This document shows, in pieces, positions 52,355 through 61,197 of a stretch of DNA of 64,000 bases. Each line of letters starts with the position of its first letter. Positions within the stretch are counted from its first letter, which is position 1. A program made the position numbers and the translations under genes. Source of the DNA: Pantoea phytobeneficialis (GTDB lineage Bacteria; Pseudomonadota; Gammaproteobacteria; Enterobacterales; Enterobacteriaceae); assembly GCF_009728735.1 (NCBI RefSeq), contig NZ_CP024636.1, positions 4,182,654 to 4,246,653 on the forward strand. Direction: 5' to 3'. The notes under the pieces are model-generated. The model was not told the origin of the DNA. It did not search any database and was given only the letters and a program-made list of their open reading frames with translations.

Positions 52355-53551
52355 TCAGACGATAACGCCCAACTGCTGACCAATACGAGTGAAGGCCGCT
52401 ACCGCATGTTCCAGTTGCGCCTGGGTATGACCCGCTGAAATTTGGGTACGGATACGCGCCTGGCCTCTAGGCACCACCGGATAGAAGAAACCCGTCACGT
52501 AGATCCCTTCTTGTTGCAGCAAACGGGCAAACTCCTGCGCGACTTTTGCCTCCCCAAGCATCACCGGAATGATGGCGTGGTCGGCACCAGCCAGGGTAAA
52601 CCCGGCGGCGGTCATTTTCTCCCGGAAATAGCGCGCGTTTTCCCACAGACGCTGGCGCAATCCATCACCTTCACTGAGGATTTCCAGAACTCGCAACGAC
52701 GCAGCGACAATGGCCGGGGCCAGTGAGTTGGAGAACAGATAAGGGCGTGAGCGCTGACGCAGCCATTCAACGACCTCTTTTTTCGCGGCAACATACCCCC
52801 CGGACGCCCCACCAAGCGCTTTACCCAGCGTCCCGGTCAAAATATCGATGCGATCCATTACCTGACAATATTCATGAGTGCCGCGACCACTGGCCCCGAC
52901 AAAGCCAACCGCATGTGAATCATCCACCATTACCAGCGCATCAAACTCATCCGCCAGATCGCAAATACCCTGCAAGTTGGCAATCACGCCGTCCATTGAG
53001 AACACCCCATCGGTGGCAATCAGGATATGACGCGCACCGTTGTCGCGTGCATCCTCCAGCCGGGCGCGCAGTTCGTTCATATCGTTGTTGGCATAGCGGT
53101 AGCGCTGCGCTTTGCACAGGCGAACACCATCAATGATTGAGGCATGATTAAGCGCATCCGAAATAATGGCATCTTCCGCATCCAACAAGGTTTCAAACAG
53201 GCCGCCATTCGCGTCAAAGCAGGAGGAAAAGAGAATAGCGTCTTCCATGCCGAGGAACTCAGCCAGCTTACGTTCCAATAGCTGATGGATGTCCTGAGTT
53301 CCACAGATAAAGCGCACTGAAGCCATGCCGAAACCGTGTGTATCCATTCCCTCTTTGGCGGCCTGAATTAACGCCGGATGATTCGCCAGCCCCAGATAAT
53401 TATTGGCGCAAAAATTGATGACCGGCTGACCGTTGCCAACATTGATTTCTGCCTGTTGTGGCGAGGTAATCGTGCGTTCCTGTTTGAACAATCCATCCTG
53501 ACGCGTTGTCTCAAGTTGTTGACGGATTTGCGAATAAAATCGACTGGACAT
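52355..53551 (-). CDS. kbl: 2-amino-3-ketobutyrate CoA ligase
   Basis: PLP enzyme cleaving 2-amino-3-ketobutyrate with CoA to glycine and acetyl-CoA. The 398-aa protein has [19 protein letters not shown] and the PLP lysine in [13 protein letters not shown]. The ATG at 53551 has GAGGAG upstream; other in-frame ATGs further up would extend past it. Cotranscribed with tdh. Confidence 0.97.
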   Translation of the reverse strand: MSSRFYSQIRQQLETTRQDGLFKQERTITSPQQAEINVGNGQPVINFCANNYLGLANHPALIQAAKEGMDTHGFGMASVRFICGTQDIHQLLERKLAEFLGMEDAILFSSCFDANGGLFETLLDAEDAIISDALNHASIIDGVRLCKAQRYRYANNDMNELRARLEDARDNGARHILIATDGVFSMDGVIANLQGICDLADEFDALVMVDDSHAVGFVGASGRGTHEYCQVMDRIDILTGTLGKALGGASGGYVAAKKEVVEWLRQRSRPYLFSNSLAPAIVAASLRVLEILSEGDGLRQRLWENARYFREKMTAAGFTLAGADHAIIPVMLGEAKVAQEFARLLQQEGIYVTGFFYPVVPRGQARIRTQISAGHTQAQLEHAVAAFTRIGQQLGVIV

Positions 53552-53738
53552 GATTCTGCTCCTCATATAGCAAAATTTTGGCACATATTACTGATAGAAA
53601 AGCGCATCAACGACATTTCAGCCGATGAAATCTCCATTTTGCAGCATAGTTCACGCTGCGAACGTGAAATATGACGGCCTTCCGGAGTCATCTGGCTGCC
53701 TGCTGCGGGCTGAAATGTTATGATGTTAGGTATTAGTG

Positions 53739-53765
53739 CGTGAAACCTCCTGTTTCACCCCAACT
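53739..53765 (+). promoter_or_regulatory. Possible sigma32-like promoter and inverted repeat upstream of hldD
   Basis: CGTGAAA (53739-53745), 12 bp and CCCCAACT (53758-53765) resemble a sigma32 promoter, and hldD (htrM/rfaD) is known to be heat-inducible in E. coli. The same segment is a perfect inverted repeat GTGAAAC-ctcct-GTTTCAC (53740-53758). The two readings compete. The -10 lies only ~18 bp from the ATG, so the leader would be very short. Confidence 0.35.
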
Positions 53766-53782
53766 GTTTAAAGGCAAAGCAC

Positions 53783-54715
53783 ATGATTATCGTAACGGGT
53801 GGCGCTGGCATGATTGGCAGCAACATCGTCAAGGCGTTGAACGATCGCGGTCATACTGACATTCTGGTGGTGGATAATCTGAAAGATGGCACCAAATTCG
53901 TGAACCTGGCGGATCTGGACATCTCTGATTACATGGATAAAGAGGAATTCCTCACCTACATCATGTCCGGTGAAGATCTGGGGCCGATTGAAGCGGTGTT
54001 CCACGAAGGTGCCTGCTCAGCCACCACCGAGTGGGACGGCAAATACATGATGGACAACAACTATCAGTATTCCAAAGATCTGCTGCACTTCTGCCTGGAA
54101 CGCGAAATCCCCTTCCTGTACGCCTCTTCTGCCGCCACATACGGCGGTCGTAACGACAACTTTATCGAAGAGCGTCAATACGAGCAGCCGCTCAACGTTT
54201 ATGGCTACTCGAAAATGTTGTTTGACCACTACGTGCGCCAGATTCTGCCGGAAGCGGATTCGCCGGTGTGCGGCTTCCGTTACTTCAATGTGTACGGCCC
54301 GCGTGAAGGCCATAAAGGCAGCATGGCAAGCGTAGCATTCCACCTCAACACGCAAATCAGCAACGGCGAAAATCCGAAGCTGTTTGAAGGCAGCGATACT
54401 TTCCGTCGCGATTTTATCCATGTTGATGACGTGGCTGCGGTGAACCTGTGGTGCTGGGAAAATGGTATCTCCGGCATTTACAACTGCGGTACCGGCCGTG
54501 CGGAGTCCTTCCAGGAAGTGGCGGACGCGGTGCTGAAATTCCATCAGCAGGGCGAGATCGAATACATCCCGTTCCCGGACAAGCTGAAAGGCCGCTATCA
54601 GGCCTACACCCAGGCAGATCTGACCAGGCTCCGTGCGGCGGGTTATGACAAGCCGTTCAAAACCGTGGCCCAGGGGGTTGCGGAATATATGGTGTGGCTG
54701 AACCGTAACGCATAA
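53783..54715 (+). CDS. hldD: ADP-L-glycero-D-manno-heptose 6-epimerase
   Basis: Last step in ADP-heptose synthesis for the LPS inner core. The 310-aa SDR protein has GGAGMIGSN (residues 6-14; E. coli has GGAGFIGSN), catalytic SAATYG and YGYSKMLFD with the Tyr-Lys pair, and [14 protein letters not shown]. Heads hldD-waaF-waaC and the rest of the core operon with gaps of 17 bp or less. Confidence 0.97.
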   Translation: MIIVTGGAGMIGSNIVKALNDRGHTDILVVDNLKDGTKFVNLADLDISDYMDKEEFLTYIMSGEDLGPIEAVFHEGACSATTEWDGKYMMDNNYQYSKDLLHFCLEREIPFLYASSAATYGGRNDNFIEERQYEQPLNVYGYSKMLFDHYVRQILPEADSPVCGFRYFNVYGPREGHKGSMASVAFHLNTQISNGENPKLFEGSDTFRRDFIHVDDVAAVNLWCWENGISGIYNCGTGRAESFQEVADAVLKFHQQGEIEYIPFPDKLKGRYQAYTQADLTRLRAAGYDKPFKTVAQGVAEYMVWLNRNA

Positions 54716-54732
54716 GGGATCCGGCAGCAGCG

Positions 54733-55776
54733 ATGAAAATTCTGGTTATTGGCCCCTCCTGGGTCGGCGATATGATGATGTCGCAAAGTCTCTATCGCAC
54801 GCTCAAGGCTGAGCATCCTGAGGCTGTTATTGATGTTATGGCACCCGCCTGGTGCCGACCGCTGCTGTCACGTATGCCGGAAGTCAATCAGGCGCTGGCG
54901 ATGCCACTCGGTCATGGTGCCCTGGCGCTGGGCGAACGTCGTCGGCTGGGCAAAACCTTACAGGCGAGTGGCTACGATCGCGCTTATGTGCTGCCGAACT
55001 CCTTCAAGTCGGCGCTGGTACCGTTTTTTGCCGGAATCAAACGCCGTACTGGCTGGCGTGGTGAGCTGCGTTACGGCGTATTGAATGATGTGCGGGTGCT
55101 GGATAAAGCAGCGTTTCCGTTAATGGTTCAGCGTTATGTGGCGTTGGGCTACGACAAACCTGTGCCATCTGCGCAGCAGCTGCCGCAGCCATTGTTGTGG
55201 CCGCAGCTCAGAGTTGAAGACGATGAGAAACGCATGACGGCCGCCCAGTTTGGACTTTCTGCCGATCGTCCTGTCATTGGCTTTTGCCCCGGCGCTGAGT
55301 TTGGTCCGGCAAAACGCTGGCCACATTATCATTATGCTGCGTTGGCGGAACAACTCATCAGCGAAGGCTATCAGGTGGTGCTGTTCGGTTCGGCTAAAGA
55401 TCGCGAAACCGGCGATACCATTGTGCAGACCCTGCCGGAAGCCGCGCGCCATCACTGTAAAAACCTTGCGGGTGATACCCAATTGGAGCAGGCGGTCATT
55501 CTGCTGGCGCACTGTGCTGCGGTGGTGAGCAATGATTCCGGATTGATGCATATTGCCGCTGCGCTCAATCGCCCGCTGGTCGCGTTGTACGGGCCAAGCA
55601 GCCCTGACTTCACGCCGCCATTGTCACATCAGGCGCGAGTCATTCGCCTGATCACCGGCTATCACAAAGTCCGGAAAGGGGATGCCGCAGAAGGTTATCA
55701 CCAGAGTCTGATAGATATTCAACCGATGCGCGTGCACCAGGAATTAAGCGCTTTGCTAACTGCGGCGCAGGAGTAA
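54733..55776 (+). CDS. waaF: ADP-heptose:LPS heptosyltransferase II
   Basis: Adds the second heptose (HepII) to the inner core at the cytoplasmic face. The 347-aa GT9 protein has GPSWVGDMMMSQSLYR at the N-terminus, LPNSFKSALVPFFAG, and the donor-site motif VVSNDSGLMHIAAAL with LYGPSSPDFTPP. Two bp before waaC. Confidence 0.97.
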   Translation: MKILVIGPSWVGDMMMSQSLYRTLKAEHPEAVIDVMAPAWCRPLLSRMPEVNQALAMPLGHGALALGERRRLGKTLQASGYDRAYVLPNSFKSALVPFFAGIKRRTGWRGELRYGVLNDVRVLDKAAFPLMVQRYVALGYDKPVPSAQQLPQPLLWPQLRVEDDEKRMTAAQFGLSADRPVIGFCPGAEFGPAKRWPHYHYAALAEQLISEGYQVVLFGSAKDRETGDTIVQTLPEAARHHCKNLAGDTQLEQAVILLAHCAAVVSNDSGLMHIAAALNRPLVALYGPSSPDFTPPLSHQARVIRLITGYHKVRKGDAAEGYHQSLIDIQPMRVHQELSALLTAAQE

Positions 55777-55778
55777 AC

Positions 55779-56756
55779 ATGCACGTCCTGATTGTGAAAA
55801 CGTCCTCAATGGGCGACGTACTGCACACCCTGCCTGCATTGACCGATGCCATGCAGGCCATTCCCGGCATTCGTTTTGATTGGGCGGTGGAAGAAAACTT
55901 TGCCCAAATTCCAGCATGGCATCCTGCCGTGGATAAAGTCATGCCGGTCGCCATCCGCCGCTGGCGCAAGCATTGGTTTGGCAGCCAGCAACGTGAAGAA
56001 CGCGTGTTATTTAAACGTGAGTTGCAGTCACGTCAGTACGATGTGGTGATTGATGCGCAAGGGTTGATCAAAAGCGCAGCGTTGGTCACTCGCCTGGCAA
56101 AAGGCGTGAAGCACGGACAGGACAGCCGCAGCGCTCGCGAACCCTTCGCCAGTTGGTGGTATGACAAACGCCATGAAATCAATAAACAGCAGCACGCGGT
56201 AGAACGTACTCGTGAACTGTTCGCGAAAAGCCTCGGTTATGAAAAACCAACCACGCAGGGTGACTATGCGATCGCCGGACATTTCCTGAGTTCACTGCCG
56301 CAAGATGCGCATCAGTATCTGGTGTTTTTACACGCGACGACGCGCGACAATAAACATTGGCCGGAAGCACACTGGCGCGAGCTTATTAAATTGGTGCAAC
56401 CAACCGGTCTGCGCGTGAAATTACCCTGGGGTGCCGAACATGAGCATCAGCGCGCGTTGCGTCTGGCGGAAGGTTTTGACCATGTTGAGGTGCTGCCACG
56501 TCTGACACTGGAGCAGGTGGCTCGCCAGTTGGCAGGAGCATGCGCTGTGGTTTCCGTTGATACCGGGTTGAGCCATCTTACGGCAGCATTGGATCGCCCG
56601 AACATTACCCTGTATGGCCCAACGGATCCGGGGCTGATTGGTGGATATGGGAAGAATCAGATGGCGCTTGTTTCTCCAACCAGAGCATTGGGTGATTTGG
56701 TAGCCGATGAAGTAATGGCACATCTTCAGACTGTAATAGCGGAAGACGCAAAATGA
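55779..56756 (+). CDS. waaC: ADP-heptose:LPS heptosyltransferase I
   Basis: Adds the first heptose to Kdo2-lipid A. The 325-aa GT9 protein has VKTSSMGDVLHTLPALTDA at the N-terminus with the catalytic-region aspartate, AQGLIKSA, and VSVDTGLSHLTAAL...LYGPTDPGLIGGYG near the C-terminus. Its stop overlaps the next start in ATGA. Confidence 0.97.
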   Translation: MHVLIVKTSSMGDVLHTLPALTDAMQAIPGIRFDWAVEENFAQIPAWHPAVDKVMPVAIRRWRKHWFGSQQREERVLFKRELQSRQYDVVIDAQGLIKSAALVTRLAKGVKHGQDSRSAREPFASWWYDKRHEINKQQHAVERTRELFAKSLGYEKPTTQGDYAIAGHFLSSLPQDAHQYLVFLHATTRDNKHWPEAHWRELIKLVQPTGLRVKLPWGAEHEHQRALRLAEGFDHVEVLPRLTLEQVARQLAGACAVVSVDTGLSHLTAALDRPNITLYGPTDPGLIGGYGKNQMALVSPTRALGDLVADEVMAHLQTVIAEDAK

Positions 56757-57829
56757 ATTATGTTCTGATCTATCTGATGCTGCTGCCATTGCAGTACATG
56801 ATGAAACTTTTTAAAAAACCCACCGGAAAAAGTTTAGTCATCCAGACAGCGAAGATCGGCGATTTTATTAATATAACACCGATGTTGCGTGCGTTAGGCC
56901 AATCTGACGTTTTAATCAGCCGCGCTGTAGAGCCTTTGGTACGTCATGATGACACCATCGCCCATTACTATCTGATTGAAGACGCAAAGCGCAGCTTATG
57001 GAGCAAACTTTGTCTGGCGTTTACCCTGATGAATCGCTACGACAATGTTTATCTGACACAGCCGAATAGTGTTAATCTGTTCTTCGCGTCATTATGCAAT
57101 GCGCCAAATAAGCAATTTTTACTGACCTATGTTCGTAAGTCCTACCATAAAGTGTTTTATCGTAGCGCGACGGGCATCGTTGAGCATACCAGGCAGAGTT
57201 TGACGCTGGATAGCTACCTGAAACTCATTAATCGGGATTATCGCTATACCGATTTTCCCAAACATGCCACCTCGCCTTTGTATGTTCCGACCACGATTCC
57301 CCTGCCGCTTAGTACTCCCGTACAAGGTATAAAGATTGGCATCAGTATCTCTGCCGGAAATAAAGCCAAGACTATCCCTGCTGCCATCTGGGCTCAGATC
57401 ATTGAGTCATTGTCCTCCCTACCTTGTACGTTTTATGTTTTTGGACCTCCGGCGGAACAACCCTGGCTGGATGAATTATTAACGCTGACTGCTGACAAAA
57501 AAAACATTATCAGCCTGATTGGTCAGCTGAATTTAGAAGATGTGCCCTGGGCTATCTCACAGATGGACTTTTACATCGCATCTGATTCGGGAAATGCCTA
57601 TATTGCCGATGCTCAGCAAGTTCCGGTAATTATGTTCTATGGCCCCTGTGAAATCAGAGAGCAGCGTCCGGTATATCGCGTCTTGTTTATTGGACCCGAC
57701 AACATTGAAGCCTCAACCTTTGTCTTCGCCACTCGATTTAAATTTGAACAGCCCGCCGAAGTTCTGTTTGGTCTGAATGAAGATAAGATTATGAAAATTA
57801 GCAAATTTATTGAAAATAGTCAGGGGTAG
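56753..57829 (+). CDS. Glycosyltransferase family 9 protein (core oligosaccharide)
   Basis: A heptosyltransferase-like (GT9) enzyme whose acceptor I cannot assign. The 358-aa product has an N-terminal hydrophobic stretch (about residues 1-18), then VIQTAKIGDFINITPMLRAL, the GT9 N-terminal motif, and in the C-terminal half GIKIGISISAGNKAKTIPAAIWAQI and FYIASDSGNAYIADAQQVPVIMFYGP, where ASDSGNA stands for the usual DSGxxH; the histidine is missing. Codon use and base composition are visibly AT-richer than waaC. ATGA overlap with waaC shows coupling. It could add a further heptose or another sugar to the core. Confidence 0.75.
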   Translation: MNYVLIYLMLLPLQYMMKLFKKPTGKSLVIQTAKIGDFINITPMLRALGQSDVLISRAVEPLVRHDDTIAHYYLIEDAKRSLWSKLCLAFTLMNRYDNVYLTQPNSVNLFFASLCNAPNKQFLLTYVRKSYHKVFYRSATGIVEHTRQSLTLDSYLKLINRDYRYTDFPKHATSPLYVPTTIPLPLSTPVQGIKIGISISAGNKAKTIPAAIWAQIIESLSSLPCTFYVFGPPAEQPWLDELLTLTADKKNIISLIGQLNLEDVPWAISQMDFYIASDSGNAYIADAQQVPVIMFYGPCEIREQRPVYRVLFIGPDNIEASTFVFATRFKFEQPAEVLFGLNEDKIMKISKFIENSQG

Positions 57830-57838
57830 TACAGCATA

Positions 57839-58831
57839 ATGGCAACACACCTTCATACTGAGGCCGTCCAGCAAAGCGAAACACTGCTTAACACGCTGCC
57901 TCACAACGACGAATCGGTTATACATGTTGCATTTGGCATTAATCATAACTATGCCAGAGGAATGGGTATTACCCTCTTTTCATTGCTAAAGCACCATCCC
58001 ACTACGGCTTTTCATATTCATATATTTACCGATACATTAGCTGATGATGATATTGATCGCCTGAAGCAATTGGCCGGTAACCAGCCGCTCGCCATAACAC
58101 TCCATCTTTTCAATGACAGTTGGCTGGAAAAGCTGCCCGTAGTCGGACGCTATCCAAAGAGTATTTATTATCGGTTCCTGATTCCGGAAACTGTCGCTCG
58201 CTATAGCGATCGTGTTTTCTACCTTGATGCCGATACATTAGTGGTGGGAGATTACTCTCCGCTATTCACGCTGGATATCAGCCATGTCATCCTGTGTGCC
58301 AGTAATGACACCGTACGTGCACGCCAGAATCAATGTCCGAAGCTGGGCCTTAAACAAGGCAATTATTTTAACTCTGGTTTTATGTTGATCAATATCCCGC
58401 GTTGGCTGGCGAATGACACCACCCAGAAAATAATAGATTTATTAGTTGCTCAGGGTGCAAATTTTGGATTCCCCGACCAGGATGCATTAAACATTCTTCT
58501 GGAAAATGACACCCTGATATTGCCGGATAAATACAATTTTATTTACGACATCATTGCGAACAAGGTCTGGCATAATTTTAGCACCCCTAATGATACTGTC
58601 ATGATCCACTACACTGGAAAATGCAAACCCTGGCATGCATGGAGCGGCGGTAATCTTTCACATCTTTATTTAGATTATTATCGTTTATCTCCCTGGTCAT
58701 CACTGCATCTTGATAAACCTCGTCATCATAAAGAGATGAAACGTTTTGCCAGGATAAAATTCCATAAAAAAGAGTACGCTGCCAGTCTCTTCTGGATGAT
58801 TAATTATATTAAACATAAATTTTTTAAATAA
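57839..58831 (+). CDS. Glycosyltransferase family 8 (WaaO/WaaI-like)
   Basis: Outer-core hexosyltransferase candidate. The 330-aa protein has a GT8 fold: HVAFGINHNYARGMGITLFSLL near residue 30-50, the metal-binding DAD at 130-132 (VFYLDADTLVV), NYFNSGFMLINIPRW, and a C-terminal basic helix (HHKEMKRFARIKFHKKEY...) like the LPS GT8 C-terminal domain. It resembles WaaO/WaaI/WaaJ enzymes that transfer glucose or galactose; which sugar cannot be told. AT-rich, like the neighbours. 9 bp after the GT9 gene. Confidence 0.85.
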   Translation: MATHLHTEAVQQSETLLNTLPHNDESVIHVAFGINHNYARGMGITLFSLLKHHPTTAFHIHIFTDTLADDDIDRLKQLAGNQPLAITLHLFNDSWLEKLPVVGRYPKSIYYRFLIPETVARYSDRVFYLDADTLVVGDYSPLFTLDISHVILCASNDTVRARQNQCPKLGLKQGNYFNSGFMLINIPRWLANDTTQKIIDLLVAQGANFGFPDQDALNILLENDTLILPDKYNFIYDIIANKVWHNFSTPNDTVMIHYTGKCKPWHAWSGGNLSHLYLDYYRLSPWSSLHLDKPRHHKEMKRFARIKFHKKEYAASLFWMINYIKHKFFK

Positions 58832-58833
58832 GA

Positions 58834-60120
58834 ATGATGATGCGCATTGCTGAAATTTCTAAACTCATGAAAACTGAACAGGGAAGAGGGATAGTATTTT
58901 ATTCTCTCACAATAATCTCGATGGCATTTTTCTTTGTCTCCGGAGAGATTTCCCGCAACGCCTATTACATGCTTACCTACATCTCGTTTTTTAGCTTCGC
59001 CTGGCTGGTGTGGCGCGAGAAAAAACTCTATTTTTACTGGATACCTACCCTGGTCCTACTTTTAGGCCTGAGTAAGTGGGTTTGGGCAATCACAACGATT
59101 AACCACCAGTTACCACTGATTGCTGAACACTATAAAATCAGTGGAAAAAGAATGATTCTGGGGGCGTTTGTCATTTACTGCGTCTATCGTCTGTCTCCTG
59201 AATGGCGATTGCCTGCCCGTCTGGTCCAGGTTGGGACGTTGATTTTGTGTCTCACGATTTTCGTTGTAGCCTGTATTGGGATTGAACAAGTTATCCATAC
59301 CGGAGAACGCCCTAAAATTAATTCAGATGCGGCAACCTCTGGGGCTTACATGTTCACAGTGCTTTCGCTGGTGACCTTGTGGTCTCTCCGCCGTGTTTTT
59401 CCCCGACATTACGCCGCGCCATATTTTATCACCCTGGTTGTCTCCTTTATTTTACTCGGCGTTACCCAAACGCGTTCCGCTATTTTATTGTTCAGCCTGT
59501 TCTGCATTGCCAGTATGTTGCATCACATTGTGACCACCCCCGGGCGTTCACGATTGATTTGGCTGGGCATTTTTTCAGCCATCCTGCTTACCGGTATTTT
59601 TAGCCTCAGCAAATACTCAGACCAACTATTTGACCGCGTAGAGACGGTTAAAACAGAGGTTCAGCAATATTCCGCAGGGGATCCGAGCACCTCAATTGGT
59701 GGACGATTTGGCATGTGGCAGGCAGGATTATGGGCCTTCACGCAGCATCCGTGGGGGCAAAGTGCCGACACGCGCAGTCTGGAAACGAAAGAATGGCTGG
59801 ATAAACATCAGCCGAAAAATGAAATCGCCTATCTCAATATTCAATACCATACCCACAACGATCTCGTTGAGAGCTTTTCATTGCAAGGCATCGTTGGCGG
59901 GATGATCATGCTGGGCTTTTTTCTTGGTTTATTGCTGGTGCCGTTATTTGGTAAATCTCCGCGCTACGAAGCTTTATTATTAGCTATCCCGGTTATCTAT
60001 TTTAGTATGGGCGACTCGCAATTTTATAACCGAGAATCTCCCTACTTCATTCTTCTGGTGTGGGGATATTTTATGATGACGCGACAGGTAAAAACCGAGC
60101 ATTCCAGGCACCATGATTAA
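58834..60120 (+). CDS. waaL: O-antigen ligase
   Basis: Inner-membrane ligase that moves O-antigen from undecaprenyl-PP to the lipid A core in the periplasm. The 428-aa protein has about 11-12 hydrophobic segments, a Wzy_C/WaaL-type stretch LLGVTQTRSAILLF, a long periplasmic loop with GGRFGMWQAGLWAF and the conserved H in YHTHNDLVESFSLQGIVGG. Three tandem ATG codons (58834, 58837, 58840) make the exact start uncertain. Two bp from the GT8 gene; low GC like it. Identity as a ligase is strong from fold and place; specificity is unknown. Confidence 0.88.
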   Translation: MMMRIAEISKLMKTEQGRGIVFYSLTIISMAFFFVSGEISRNAYYMLTYISFFSFAWLVWREKKLYFYWIPTLVLLLGLSKWVWAITTINHQLPLIAEHYKISGKRMILGAFVIYCVYRLSPEWRLPARLVQVGTLILCLTIFVVACIGIEQVIHTGERPKINSDAATSGAYMFTVLSLVTLWSLRRVFPRHYAAPYFITLVVSFILLGVTQTRSAILLFSLFCIASMLHHIVTTPGRSRLIWLGIFSAILLTGIFSLSKYSDQLFDRVETVKTEVQQYSAGDPSTSIGGRFGMWQAGLWAFTQHPWGQSADTRSLETKEWLDKHQPKNEIAYLNIQYHTHNDLVESFSLQGIVGGMIMLGFFLGLLLVPLFGKSPRYEALLLAIPVIYFSMGDSQFYNRESPYFILLVWGYFMMTRQVKTEHSRHHD

Positions 60121-60129
60121 ACACGAGCG

Positions 60130-61125
60130 ATGAAAGAAAGTATGCCCTTCCCTCTCCTCTCCATCATCACCCCAATGTACAACGCCGGGGTGATGCTGGA
60201 CTCTTTTATGCAATCACTGCTGACGCAGACGCTGACCAATCTGGAGATCATCATTGTCAATGATGGTTCTACCGATGGCTCCGGTGAGCGTGCTGATGTT
60301 TATGCACAGCAGCACGCACAGGTGAGGGTAATCCATCAACCGAATGGTGGTGTATCGCGCGCGCGAAACGCGGGTCTGGCCGTAGCACGCGGCAAGTATG
60401 TGACTTTTCCAGACGCCGATGACACCATGAATCCGACGATGTATCAGACCTTAGTCGAAATGGCTGAAAGTGATAACCTCGATGCCGCCCAGTGCAATGC
60501 TGAATGGTTCTTTCAAGCCAGCCAACTTATCAAGCCGTTGATACCCCATGACCGGTTAAGGTCCACCGAAGTACTGCGTGGTCCGGAATGGTTAAATCGG
60601 GCGCTGAAGACCCATCGCTATATGCATGTTGTTTGGCTGGGTATTTATCGTCGCGAGTTAATTGAACAACTACAGTTGTATTTTGCACCCGGGTTACATC
60701 ATCAGGATATTCCCTGGACGACGGAATTCATGCTCAACGCTCAACGTGTACGCTACACCGATCGCGTGCTTTATCGTTATTACATGCACGATAGTTCTGT
60801 CAGCAATCGCAAGCGCACGGGTGAAAAGAATGTGGCCTATCAACGCCATTACCTGAAAATTGCCCAAATGCTGGAGGAGATCAATGCCCGCTACCAGCAT
60901 AAAGTGACAATCTACCCGACGTTTCATTATCAGATTACGCACGAAGCGTTGAGCGTCTGCCATAGTATTCGCCGTGAACCCGATGCGGGTGCGCGCCAGG
61001 CGATCATTCATGACCTCTTCGCGACCCAAACGCATAGGCGTATGCTGCGTAATGCGCGTGGCATCCGGCAATGGTATCAGTTGCTGTTGTGGCTAAGTCG
61101 TCTTTATCGCTGGCGTAAGAAATAA
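60130..61125 (+). CDS. waaH: LPS core glucuronyl-transferase WaaH (YibD-like GT2)
   Basis: GT2 enzyme; in E. coli WaaH/YibD adds glucuronic acid to HepIII under PhoPQ/PmrAB-related conditions. The 331-aa protein has LSIITPMYNAG, the nucleotide motif NDGSTDGS (44-51), DADD (95-98), and then long stretches like YibD: LDAAQCNAEWFFQ, RLRSTEVLRGPEWL, HVVWLGIYRREL, FAPGLHHQDIPWTTEFM. In E. coli yibD lies between yibQ and tdh; that place is empty here and the gene sits in the core operon between waaL and waaQ. Substrate is inferred from similarity. Confidence 0.85.
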   Translation: MKESMPFPLLSIITPMYNAGVMLDSFMQSLLTQTLTNLEIIIVNDGSTDGSGERADVYAQQHAQVRVIHQPNGGVSRARNAGLAVARGKYVTFPDADDTMNPTMYQTLVEMAESDNLDAAQCNAEWFFQASQLIKPLIPHDRLRSTEVLRGPEWLNRALKTHRYMHVVWLGIYRRELIEQLQLYFAPGLHHQDIPWTTEFMLNAQRVRYTDRVLYRYYMHDSSVSNRKRTGEKNVAYQRHYLKIAQMLEEINARYQHKVTIYPTFHYQITHEALSVCHSIRREPDAGARQAIIHDLFATQTHRRMLRNARGIRQWYQLLLWLSRLYRWRKK

Positions 61126-61197
61126 GCGCCGCGCCTGGCTTTCACCCCTGGTGGGTTTGCCCTACAATCAGCTCACTGAATTTTGAGATCATTTAGT

